Shown here: positions 45,652-57,400 of the stretch, piece after piece | How positions within the stretch are numbered: position 1 is the first letter of the stretch | Layout: each line of letters starts with the position of its first letter | DNA from: Sipunculus nudus | Lineage: Eukaryota > Annelida > Sipuncula > Golfingiida > Sipunculidae | DNA length: 64,000 nucleotides | Reading direction: 5' to 3' | Assembly: GCA_026874595.1 (NCBI GenBank) | Contig: CM049314.1 | Span: 65,570,800-65,634,799, forward strand | Notes under the pieces: model-generated | Seen by the model: only the letters and a program-made list of their open reading frames with translations | Database searches by the model: none | Told to the model about the DNA's origin: nothing | Made by a program: the position numbers and the translations under genes

Positions 45652-48085
45652 CCTTTAAAGCAATCTGGACCGCTTTACCGAGAAATACCCTTTTGTACAT
45701 TCCCCGTGTAAGTGTCACAAGCTAAATCTACACAGCTGTCAGAACACTTTTCGCTACAGTTATTGCCGCTTTAGATGCCGCTTTTACGCCCAGTGAATAC
45801 ACTAGGTTACCAAACAATTACCATTCCTTTTAAAACCAATTCAAATTAATTCTAAATGCCATTTAATGTGAACATGAGGCCTATGTAGTATATTTCAAGT
45901 AAAACCCGTACAGTTTTGATGAAATTATTATATTTTTAATATACACGGAATTACTAAAAATTGAAATTTTAGAGAACCAGTAAGAACAGGCCACGTTTTC
46001 GGGGGCTAAAATTAAACTACATGAAACTATCTGAAATGTGTGTGTATTTTTCTGCCATGTTACTTTCCTGCTAATAGAATTTGTTGAGGAAAATATGTGC
46101 ACAACGAATACGAAACAATTAAAGCTAATTGTAATTAAGCTTTTAGTACCGCTGGTGCTACTGCTTATAATACGATCAAAATAAATTCCATCTTTTCAAA
46201 TATGATTTCTATTCTGGTATATTTGATATTTTGAAGGTATAAATGTGTTATTTATTGAATTATCGATCAGTAATGTTCCACAACAATTATCTTTAACCTG
46301 CCGTGATTCCGAAACAGGATGGCTTTTTGTCAGCTCGGCTAATTGAACTGTGGATGACTGATGAAGCATTTTAACAAAGAGAAACTCTAATTCTACATCT
46401 GATTCTAATATATTTCTGAGACATTTATTACCCTGTTACTCTTGTTGTTTTGAGTGTTTGTTTGATCCTATTAAATTCCAGCAAATATCTGTAAAAGTAA
46501 AAGTAAATGGTAGTGTGCTTGGTTCATGCCACATACTCCATGGTCCAGTGATCACGGCGCTTCAGGCATTGGCTTGAGGTGATATCCAGTTGGATAAATC
46601 CCGGGCCAGATTCGTTAACAAGGCTCGGTCAGTATACATTGGGGCAATGCTGAGATCGTTGATTCTGTCCATATCAGGGACCTCCTTGGAAAAATATATT
46701 TGGTTTTAAACTTTTGACACCCAAGAGTGTTACTTATGTTAGATGTCTGAATGAATAAGGAGGACCTAACCCAAATTCACAAATGTAGACGCCAGAAGCC
46801 TTTCCACATTGTAACAATTTTTGGAATATTTCCGCTAATATTTTAATCCATAATAAAAAGCCTTACATGATTTACATTTATTAACATGTTTTTTATGACA
46901 TTGTTTGGCAGGATGGCGGGCATGCTTGTTAACAAGTGGTGGAGTTGTTTCGTTACACACTAAAATGAAAAAAACAATCCACTAATTGGCTACACTCCAT
47001 GAAATACATTTGCTCTAATCTCTCACTAATAATCACTGTTTCAAACCAGCAATACGTGGCTCTCATTGTTCGGAATATTATCGTCTGCTGCCATCTGCTA
47101 TCACCTCTGTAATGTTATACGACAAAGCTAACCTTTACAAGTAACAATTTAAAATGTAATGAGTTTTAGAGGATTGCAACATGACCATAGTTTAAGGAGT
47201 TAATAAAGCAAATCAAGGTTTGTCTATTCCGAAACCGAATAAATTACCAATAAACATTTCTTGTACGAGGGCTGGCTCTTGTAGGATGATTGTGTTAGTA
47301 AGAACAATAAAAAGAAAGACCAATATTAAGAAATGCTTGTATTATTCCTAAATCCACGCTAGAGGAAAGTGTCTTCTTTTATTTAAAATCAAGGAACAAT
47401 AGATCCCGTTATCACACTCAGTTTTATGAAATATGACACTTGGATGGTTATCCATGAATCAGTTTTTTTAATCTATACGCTGCGGGTTCCATCGATATCT
47501 CAGGGAGAACTCTGTTAAAATGTTCACCTGGTTGATTATCCGCCTTCGGACTGTAATTACAGGCAGTAGGGTCAGTATAATTTGGTCAGAATTCATCTGA
47601 AAAAAATATCAAATAACAAATTAAACCTCATTATACACAATCTAACAGCCTCTCGGTGTTGAGTATGACAACATCTTTCACTTGACACAAAATGGCATGA
47701 CATATAATGGATCACCTACATACCGGATTACGGTTCGACGCTGCGCCTTGAAAACAAAACAGGGTTCATGCAGTTGCTAACTTGCTAAGGTTACTGGTTC
47801 AGATGTGACTCTAATGGTGACTTATGCGAAAACCTAGGATACACAAATACACAAGATAAAGTTGGGGGCCTTGTAAAAATAAAGGTGATAAGGAGGTTTT
47901 TTAAGATTAAGTTTACTTTAAGATTAATTGAAAGATCAATCAGTTGAGACAAACGTGTGTCAAACAGTTATATTTGTCTGACTAATCTAAAATTCATATC
48001 GTATTATAAAGGGACTTGGTGTTAGGCAAATGACAGATTACGATGTAGGGTTGTAATTAATATACACGTACAAAACATATATTAC
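45652..48085 (-). pseudogene. Locus B3: decayed EGF-like gene
   Basis: Counterpart of A3. Remnants: 138-type exon at about 45652-45790 (CEKCSDSCVDLACDTYTG still readable, with a stop near its start and a missing base later; acceptor lost), 222-type exon at about 46755-46962 (several indels), signal exon at about 47528-47596 (ATGAATTCTGACC, one base short, so the frame fails), leader end near 48085 (donor weak). No TM or tail exon. Clearly dead. Confidence 0.8.
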
Positions 48086-48499
48086 ATAGTTCAGGGGCTT
48101 CATCGTTTCACCGAGCTACACACTATTTGAACTGTGATTTAGGTGAATACAATATAAACAATATATGATTACACACAATTACTTTGATTTTCTCTAAATA
48201 ATTGTGTCAGTGCAAAAGTGTAATTGTATACTTTTATTTGCAGTAATGTGATAAAATAATGTTGTAACCATTGGCAGATTGACGTGATTTGTGCTTTGTT
48301 TTACAAATCATAACGACAGTTTATGGGGAAATTTCGGTACTTTGTGGTTTCATACGTGAAGCCCATGTGATAACATCGCTAAGGCATATTAATAGACTCA
48401 TCAAATAACCCATGAACATAGATAATATATTAAACACCTTTTGTCTCAGGTATAATTCACTGGATATTGTTCTGTATAATAATTCTCATTTAACCATGA

Positions 48500-49344
48500 T
48501 TATTAACCATGGTGGCAGAGGGTTGTGATTTTAGCGGGATTCTTCTAGCAAGATCTATAATAGTTCTCTATTTATTTATATGGAATGCTGCTGAAGAATG
48601 GTTCCCAGGAAATAGGCAAAAGCATAATATTAATCAGTTACATTAATCCAGAAAAATTTCCCTTTGTCTGCTGTCCATGTTTTCCTTTTTTTTTGCTTCT
48701 TAAAAACATAACGATTAATTAAAATAAATCACCTCTTCTTGTGTTTGTGCCCCCCATCATACATCGTTTGGTAAAATAGTGTTTTAAAAGTATAAAATAG
48801 TATAATAAACCTGATGTACCAAAAACAAATCTTCCATTCCCTATTTGCTGGCAAACTTGGGGAACACTTGCTTGGTATTTGAGAATGCGATCCGCAGTTA
48901 AGTGTCTTGTTCAGCTTAAGCACTGATTTTCTTGATATGTTGGGGCATATATATTGGCACAAAATACTGCAAGCCAGAATAAACAGGTATGCTAATGGCT
49001 ATTACACACGTACTGAAATCATAATTTCTATTCCCACTGATTTTGCACTTAAACATATTCATTATTTGGGATGTAAATTATATGTTTATGGTAAAATGTT
49101 TTGATTAATTCAGCACGATAGAGCCGAATCAGACCATGAGATGGAATCATGTTGCTCAACAATTATTTAGGCAACTAAATTAAAGCTATTCGTCCGAAAC
49201 AGTTTTTAGTGATTTTCACTAAGCGGTTTTTATTCTGTTACATCTTCCGAGTGATATTTTTAACAGCTCATTAAAGTTTTTAAAATTTTGCACAAAATTT
49301 TGTAATCCTTATCTTTAACGTTTTACATATCCATAAGATAACAA
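48500..49344. other. Right edge of block B, nothing recognised
   Basis: Homology with A ends around 48500. AT-rich sequence with no exon, element or tandem repeat that I can support. Confidence 0.4.
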
Positions 49345-50178
49345 TTTTACTGTAAAGCAAGGGTACTGCGGTATGGTATGAATAATATGCATATCATGTT
49401 ATGGGTCAATACAGGCGCAGTATGTATTGGAAGTTTGGTGTAGTTTGGAATCGAACCCATGATCTTCCGATTCCCAGTAATGACGTCAGAGTGCTTACCC
49501 ACTTCATGTGTCAGCTGGTTGATTGTTCCTATAAAAGTGTGCAAGTTCACAGAGGGGTTGAGAATCTGTCTTAGGTTAGTGGTTAATGCAGCCGACCGAA
49601 AATCAGAGGATCACGGGTTCTATTCCCATCTGCATTGAAATGACTTTTCTGTTTGTTCTACTTCTATCTAAATATACAATGAACCAGCATGGTTATTCAT
49701 ACATATATTCATACATCACTACCGCTGCTTCCTGTAAAAGTGTGCAAATGCACACAGGGGTTGGGGATCTGGCGTGGCCAAGTGGTTAAGGCAGTCGCAC
49801 CGGAAATCGGCAGATCGTGGGTTCAAGTCCCACCCGCAGTGAATTGAGTTTTCTGTGTACACCCTTTGCATCTATAAACAATGAACCAGCATGGCTATTC
49901 ATACATCTTTTTATATAATATATGCCGCACACCATATAAGGCCATCAGTTCTCACTGCTACATGCAAAGATGCCGTGCCAACACATGTAGTGGGTGTGAC
50001 TATGATTTCACTACCCTGACTACTGGTTCCTAAAATTAATTGTGCAATAAAATTGTGTGGGGATCTGGCGTGGCCAGTGGTTAAAGCAGCCGCACCGGAA
50101 ATCTGAAGATCCTGGGTTCGAATCCCACCGGCAATGAACCGACTTTTCTGTATATACCCTTTCGATCTATGTATATAT

Positions 50179-50223
<45 letters not shown>

Positions 50224-50470
50224 GTATATATATATATATTTATATATATAGCAAAGATGTCAACCTTATTTGGATGATAGATATACTAAGTATTATGAAA
50301 TTATATATATATATAGATGGACATATATAAAGAGAGAGAGACAGATGTAAGAATAGCCATTCTGGTTCATATACATGTGGAACGTGAATACACAGACAAG
50401 GAGGTTCACTATATTGGTAATCAGAAAGTCATGGGTTCGATTCTCTTCGGCAGTAAACCGAATGCCGAAT
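49345..50470. mobile_element. Cluster of tRNA-derived SINE copies
   Basis: At least four plus-strand heads with A box TGGCCAAGTGGTTAAGGC and B box GGGTTCGAATCCC or variants: 49566-49720, 49764-49910, 50058-50170 and a decayed one at 50390-50465. One inverted head lies at about 49430-49510. Copies share tails such as 'gacttttctgtatatacccttt' and 'aatgaaccagcatggctattcataca'. Acceptor stems do not pair, so these are not tRNA genes. Close spacing suggests tandem amplification or nested targeting of the tail. Confidence 0.75.
50171..50251. repeat. (TA)n microsatellite, interrupted
   Basis: About 80 bp of TA with a few interruptions, directly after the third SINE head. It may have grown from the SINE tail. 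Confidence 0.9.
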
Positions 50471-51103
50471 GCTGAATAATTTATTAACCTATTTATTTAT
50501 TCTAAAAAACCGTTTTATTTTTTAATATAATTTTTCTATAGTTTGAATAAATCAAATATTATTAATTTAGACCAGATGTAAACATATTTGATTTACTCCC
50601 TTTGGCTTTTCGTGCCATTCATCTCTAGGACGAGTAGAGAATCCCATATATGGTTTTTCAAAATTGTTACATTGAACGGTCCTGACATTCAATGGCCGTT
50701 ATAATGATTCGTCATGACATTGAAATATCATGATATTGAAAAAAAATTAGTATAAAACGGATGTTGGATTAAGAGGTCTTGACATTGAATGTTCATCCCA
50801 TTAAAAGCTAGTTTATCTTGCGTTAGATTACAGTTTTTTCATTCCTATCGAAACCGACCTTTCACAAACGACTTTTTGGGGCAGTTGAGATTTCACTTGG
50901 TAAGGCTGGAGCTTAAATAGAAGAAGCGTGGCCGTTAACACATTGTCTATGGCCGCGTTATCAGAAATAGGGAAAATGGCAGGAGCTGTTGCTTGTGGGC
51001 TATATAAGGTTTGACGTTCCTACCTGGCTCTAATAATACTCTATAACTAGGCAACTTATTAATACCTGTATATATATAAGTTATGGAGCAGGCTGTAACT
51101 TAC

Positions 51104-51321
51104 GTAAAATACATTTGATAGACAGAAACCTAAGTTCATAAGTACAGGCACCATTATCTTTTCAACAGGTTTGCTTTTCACTATTTTGGGGACATTGCCT
51201 CTGACACCGTGCTCCGTAGTGACATGCCATGTAGGATGTACATACAGCAGTAGAGTTATCACATTGCTCGTCGCAGAATTCAAGGGATTCGTGTTTACAG
51301 ATAGGCAAACAAGTACACACC
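51104..51321 (-). pseudogene. Orphan 222-type EGF exon, broken
   Basis: Acceptor TTTCTAG and donor GTAAGT are kept around 218 nt. Readable: EFCDEQCDNSTAVC, HYGARCQRQCPQN, then TGT TGA where A3 has TGT GGA. A frameshift lies in the first part. No signal, TM or tail exon accompanies it, so this is a fragment of another decayed family member between block B and gene C. Confidence 0.75.
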
Positions 51322-51529
51322 CTAGAAAAAGTGATCACGTCACGTTCGTTTTAGACTTAATCCTCTTTAGCTTACTGTATAAAACCTGCAATTTCCCATT
51401 TGCATTTGCCTGAATATCCTTGGCCCGCTGCAAGTACTATATATGGCGGCTATATATGTCAAAGCCTGCCATTGAAGGCAATGGGTATATCTACAATATA
51501 ATATCATATGACTGTAAAGCGTAGGTCTC

Positions 51530-52070
51530 ATATACCACGTTCTGCAAACTGTTCACCACGTTCTAAAAGGTCGTAGGACTTGGTAGGACGTGGCCTTTAC
51601 CGTAAGCACCTGTTGGGGGACGTGGATGAACGGGACAGAACGTGGCCCCTGACATAGAAATGTGCACCACGTGTCACCCTGGATGCAACTGAAACCTTCT
51701 CCAGCTTTGAAACTGGTAGTGGCCAGTGGTGGATACTTTTTTCTTCCTAGAACGTGGATACCGTACGAAAACGTGACTGAACGTGGATACCATGACGCTG
51801 CGATGAAACTGAGGTAGACGAGCGTAGATAACAATAATAGCGTCGTAGCGAGAACGTGGCGAATACTGGGAAGAACTTGGCCTTCCTACGTTCTTCTACG
51901 GCAGGCCCCGTTTTGTCGTAGGAAAACATGGTTATAACCGTAGTAATGCCTAAGCAGTAACGACGATGAACATGACATACCATGAACGCGGTCTTCAATT
52001 CCATCACGTTATGACAAGGCACTGCCACGTTCGGGCACCAGGAACCCATCCTCGGATTACGATTCAAAGT
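51530..52070. other. ACGTGG/CCACGT-rich block
   Basis: About ten ACGTGG or CCACGT words occur in 540 bp (for example near 51534, 51556, 51589, 51620, 51665, 51760, 51784, 51853, 52022), with higher GC than the flanks. No frame, hairpin or clean tandem unit explains them. Possibly a decayed repeat or element core. Confidence 0.45.
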
Positions 52071-52834
52071 AGCACACTGCCGTTCTATAGTTCACAGGGT
52101 CGGTACATTTGACGCTTATCCCCTTAAGTGTTCTTTTGTATGAATTATCCTGGGTACGTTGCTGTTTATATATACGATGCCGCTTCATTACTTACGGCAT
52201 GGTGAAAGCTGGAGAAGATCTGGAACTCTTGTTTGTTTGGTGGCATAGCTCGATATAGTGGACAGTGGATTCGACTGAAAGGAAGAATTAAAGAGGTTGT
52301 CTGGCTATTGCAATATTTTACTTAGTAAGTGTAGAGGAATATGGTGTATGACATACTGATGTAGACTTATGCGGAAGTTCTTTTGATTTGTAAGTCCTAC
52401 CTGGATTAAATATGGCGGTAGTCCCAGGGTAATGCAATGTTGGACCACTGCACTGTAATGACCTGGGAGTCGTATACGGGGACTGAAGGACTGTTTTGTA
52501 AACATAATTGTAAATATTATCAGGTGATTTTTTTAATAATCATTGTAACCACAACATTTTTTTCTAGGCAAGTAAAACCATTCCCTTATAAGCCATCAGT
52601 ATTGCCAAACTGTCTTATAGGAACTTTCATAGCATTGAGTGGACGGAGCCACCGGGATGCTTCATTGTATTCGGATGGACCAGTCCAGATCGACCTGCAC
52701 CTCTGACGGCAGTCTCTACCAAAGAATTGTAAAGAAAACACGTAACGGATTGACCTCTGCCGTAGATTGCACTGCCTTCCTATTTAATTCACCTTTAAGC
52801 GACGAGGCAAGTAGAAACCGTCCCTGTATCATCG

Positions 52835-52835
<1 letters not shown>

Positions 52836-52866
<31 letters not shown>
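52836..52866. repeat. (TA)n microsatellite
   Basis: About 30 bp of TA. Confidence 0.9.
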
Positions 52867-52868
<2 letters not shown>

Positions 52869-54353
52869 CACGAAATCGACGTGAATTTTATCTATGGGAC
52901 CACAGGACTGCCGGAGACATAAAAATCCAAAACATGAAAATTTGTGTAAAATATGTGATTTAATAAACTCAAAAGCGTGACAAGTAAATCGTGTTTAAGA
53001 TAAATATGCAATGAATTACATAAGAAACCTTCTGGTCTTCTTAGACAAGCCCTTATACCAGCTCTTAAACATAAAAGTATATGATTAATAGGCTTTATCA
53101 TATGAGCTTAATAAGAAAGCTAATACGGCCATATGCATCGTATCTCATATAAGTTATTGAATCGCCCTCCCCCCTCCCCCACCCCTCCCGGCATTTTGTC
53201 AAACTCCTTTAGACCCGGGGTATGATGCAAGTTCTCGAGTCCAAGTCCGATTATTCTCTGGTATTATTTTAATAATAAAAAAGACAAGACGCACAACCTT
53301 GGATGTCTCGTTGCCTAACAAATATATTATGTACATAATTTTCCAGTTCCATCATATTGACACTTGAAAAATGATTATACTTTTAACATGTGACCTATTT
53401 AAAAAAATATATTTTAGCTATATTATATCATGACCAATTAATATCATTTATAATGCACTTTTTCTGAAGTAGGGTCCGACTTTTGTTTAATGTTGCATCT
53501 CTCTTTCATATAACTTCATGCAAGAATCACATATACTTGCGGTAATATTGAAATAATCTCTCTGCGGCGTTTGCTCCGAGAGAGTGATAAAGAGAGAGTG
53601 AGTGAGTTTAGGTGTTTACCTGCAACGATATTTAATTTAACTATATGTCTTATAGCAAATAAATATTTATGTAGAGGTTTCAAGGCTTATCTTACAACAT
53701 GCTTTATTGTACAATTTGCTTTACGGTTGTCTGATATTTTCTGTGAACTCCCGTTTGTCTTATGTTATACTTACCTGAGCTTTTGCTCATTTTAAAATAA
53801 AATTCAACCATTTCCTCATCCAGGGTCCACGTTTTGTTGTTAATGCCATGTATTATACTTCTCGCAACTTTTTTGATATTTGTAACTGGTAGCACATGTA
53901 GATTTAAATTGGATTTTGTCCCACCGACCTTCGTTTATCTTTTGAAAACATGGAATTTCCAAGACATCTCCTTAGACATAATCACTTGTGGGATGTATGG
54001 TCAAGCAAACACAGCAAATTTGTGCTAAAACGAGTATTTACCTGCGGTGTGAGCTTGGCCATGGCTGCACCCTAGTCTAACCATTGAACACAGAACATGT
54101 CTTATAAAAAACAGACACATCTCAATGTGCAAAAATGATTGGCTTCCGCTTGCTGGTCTATAAAAAATCTTTAAATATAAAAAGGTGTACAAAAAATTTC
54201 AAAATTTTACTTATAATTCAGGCATTCTTCTTTAAGAATATATTTGTAATATTGTCGACATTATTAAGGTAACTCATATTATATCTACGACTGCTAATTA
54301 ATTTCTTTATCACGATACAGGCCTTCCTATTCTTCCTGAATGGCGCAAAATTG
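52867..54353. other. Region without recognised gene
   Basis: AT-rich. A C-rich patch lies at 53166-53192 and GA-repeat text at 53580-53605. Open frames are short and unlike any family I know. Part of this may be the 3' UTR or downstream region of gene C. Confidence 0.4.
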
Positions 54354-54416
54354 TCAGCAGAAAGCATCACTGGTTTGTAACCTTCGCGTCCAAGGAGTTT
54401 CTTGTTGTCTCTTCAT
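54354..54416 (-). CDS. Gene C candidate tail exon
   Basis: Acceptor TTTTTAAG before ATGAAG matches the tail exons of B1 and B2. It reads MKRQQETPWTRRLQTSD, then AFC and TGA. It is much shorter than the other tails and lacks tyrosines, so either the tail is truncated or the true exon is elsewhere. Confidence 0.35.
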   Translation of the reverse strand: MKRQQETPWTRRLQTSDAFC

Positions 54417-57400
54417 CTTAAAAACTAAAACACGGAGAACATTATTAACAACGATATTTTTTTTTTTTAAATCTTAACTTGTTCTAGCCTAATCATATGG
54501 TATATTTTAATACATTATTTTAAGCTAATAACCGTTCATATAATTTGTTATTTAGTGCATATACTGATTTGTCATATAAAATACGTATGCCAACACTAAG
54601 ACTGACTCACAATTAAAAGTAATACAATTATTGAGATTTAGGATTTAGAAAACAAATAAAAGGATCAACAAAGGATAAAGAGCGCTACATATTACGGGAT
54701 TTGTTTGCTGTGCTAAACATTGTAATCTTCCACTTACCAAAGGCAACAACGTTTTGTGAGAAAACACTTTGAGACATTCAACTTATAAATCAGTGCACAG
54801 ATCTATATTGTCTTCTACTAATATCCTAATAATGAAGGAGAAATTTAATGACATCTGGTTGGGCACACTCTAGCTTCTTTGTGAAAAAAAGCATCTGTAC
54901 AACAGCAACATTTGAACAGAATTTCCAAAGAAGGTAAATGAAAACCGCAAACTTGGTTCGTACCTTTTTAAGCATAACAGACCACAACCACACAGAACGA
55001 GCACCGCTGAGGCAGAAATTCCGACACCAAGTAGAACAAGGTTCACTATTGATCCCCTATTGCCTGGAATAAGATACATGAGTATGTTAACAATTTGCAT
55101 TAGAAATTATATAACATCGTTCTAAATAAGCTTCATGAGCACACATTCTGATACCGTGCTGTCACGTTGACCTAGAATAAACGAGAACCTCGGCATCTAG
55201 TTGTATGCATACCTACTCCAAGGGTCCTAGCTACTGTTCTAGCTACTGGATTTTCTCCTTAGGGTAATCTTCTTCGATATCTGACTATTATCAATCATAG
55301 AAAATCATTAGAACCTTTCCTGAAAATAAAAGCCCTAATTGGTAGCCACTTAGAACAGTCAGACAGGGTACAAAACTTAACTGTAAGAACTAGAAACTTG
55401 TTATATAACATCCAGTTTGCTTTTGCAAGTTTGCTTTGAATCGTGGAATAGGGTCAATGTTACCCTTTCTTTGAGTTAAAGGAAAAAACATGATTTTACA
55501 AGTGATCAAGCCAGATGGGCACAAATCAATACGGTTGGTCCTAGAACCTTCTCACTAGAAGGAGGGCCGAGTCAGTTCTTCAACACCTGAGATAAAAATA
55601 TGAGGACCCATATCCTGAAAGCTACCAGCGGGAAACAATCTTGAGCACCCAGAAAGTTTGACAGGGCAAAATTCTTAGCGGTTGGATCTAGAAATGTCTT
55701 TCTAAATGTAAAGGGAGGTCATTCATTGGTAAGTCTCCCTACACATCTGAAAAAAGGTAACTGTGACTTATATTCTGTAAGATATGCTAAGACAGATCTG
55801 TATGCTTAGTTAAAGTTTGATCTAGAAAATTTGAGTGAGATCCAGGGAGGTTCCTGTAAAAAGCTTAGAAGCATAAATAAAACCCCATCCAATTCCACCA
55901 ATTGCAAAGTGTAAAATTTACCCCTAACCAAGATATGGCCGCCATTAGGATGCCCGTTCATTTGATGACACTTCTGAGGTTATGATAGGGCATATATCAT
56001 GCAGTCTGGTCAGGATCAATGTCAGATTTTTAAACAGGAAAAAGGCCAAACTCCTAGTGTTATAAAAACATATTTTAGGTGTCATTTCTATTTGACATTA
56101 TAATGCCCATTCTAATGATGATACCTTTGTGGTAAAACGAGGTACTTATCAGACATTACGGAAAAGGTCAATGTCATAGTTGAAAGAAAATTAGCAACAA
56201 TCGCCTTAATATAACATATTTTGCAAGAAAGTGGCATAGAAATGTATTAAGTTATTTCTAACTAACTTTGGAATGCCCATGCATTAGTTGCATTTCTGAG
56301 GTTTGGAAATGAATGTATCATGCATCAAGGCCAAGGTAAATGTCAAATTTGAAAGAAAAAACAATACTCGGCATGGTATGGTATTTTTTCCGTGTTATAG
56401 AAATATATTTTTATTTTCATTTCTATTGACTTAAGGATACTTAGGATGCCCATTCATTAAGTGATACTTTGCGGTCATAAAATGTACCTATAAAGCAATA
56501 AGGTCAAGGTCAATGCCAAACTTACTGAAACAATCGCCTTGATATAGCATGTTTTTTTGCACGAAAGTGACACAGAAACATATTAAAAGGGTCACTATCA
56601 TCTAAATGTAATTGCACATTCTTGGTAGATTTGAGGTCACGAAAGGTTCATATCATGCATTAAGGTCAAGGTCCTAATGTCAAGGTTCCTGTCGTAAGGT
56701 TGAGCTGATGTGTTCATGTTTGACCCTTTTTCAAATTAGCTGGGATGGCCATTTTCTGACAGCCCTGTTGCATTACTGATTCTCCAAAATCCAGTCCAGC
56801 CAGCATACCGTCATCTCAAGACAGGTAAAGCAATTGCCGTATACCATTGACAGTATATTGGCCGGTAGTTTACTTATAAGAAATCACTTCAGTTACATGT
56901 TCTGAACAGTGATTGAAAACTTATGGATATGCAAATTTATATAAATGTAGCTTTTATCATATTCACTGAATTACAAAGATAAGATAAAGGAATGAAAATC
57001 TAGATAAGTTTGACCTGATTACATGACCAATCATCGGCATACAATGGTAGCTGAAGATATTGGACTAATGAAATCAGAGGCATTTTAAACACGGTAAAAA
57101 AACTGTCATTAGCCTAAACACATTTTTTAAACAATACAAATATAAAATATCAAAGTTGTAAGGCCAGACGTCGAACGAAATCACCTAAATCTCCTGCAGT
57201 TTGGTTATTATTCTAACACTTTTACAAATAAGATCAATTATATTGGCTTATGGCCATATCTTTAAATTGTCAGCTTAACTGCCAAATAACCTTGGTTGCC
57301 CTGAAACCAGATGAATACAAACTGTTCTTATATGGAAATGACAGAGGTATATGATGATTATAGCGAATATATTGTTTTTTATGATTATGTAAATCAATGT

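Larger units (their letters stand above)
29226..48500. repeat. Segmental duplication, copy B (loci B1-B2-B3)
   Basis: Co-linear with 1-17560. B keeps several features A has lost: the intact B1 exons, the B2 TM exon (38491-38572) and the B2 138-nt EGF exon (40279-40416). It has its own damage in B2 and B3. B also holds unaligned sequence at about 30330-30560, 37940-39270 and 42730-44930. The order of three receptor loci is the same in both copies, so the unit was already a cluster when it duplicated. Confidence 0.85.

Noticed and set aside
49774-49845. tRNA gene
   Set aside because: A and B boxes are good, but the two ends do not pair as an acceptor stem, and the same head recurs several times nearby with a shared SINE tail.
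51553-52067. Overlapping 93- and 106-residue minus-strand frames
   Set aside because: No family resemblance, no splice context, and both lie in the ACGTGG-rich block, whose elevated GC gives chance frames.
54730-54775. Gene C microexon at the GTAAGT near 54734
   Set aside because: A donor-like GTAAGT exists, but the nearest AG would give 29 nt, which does not fit the 25-nt phase rule of the family.
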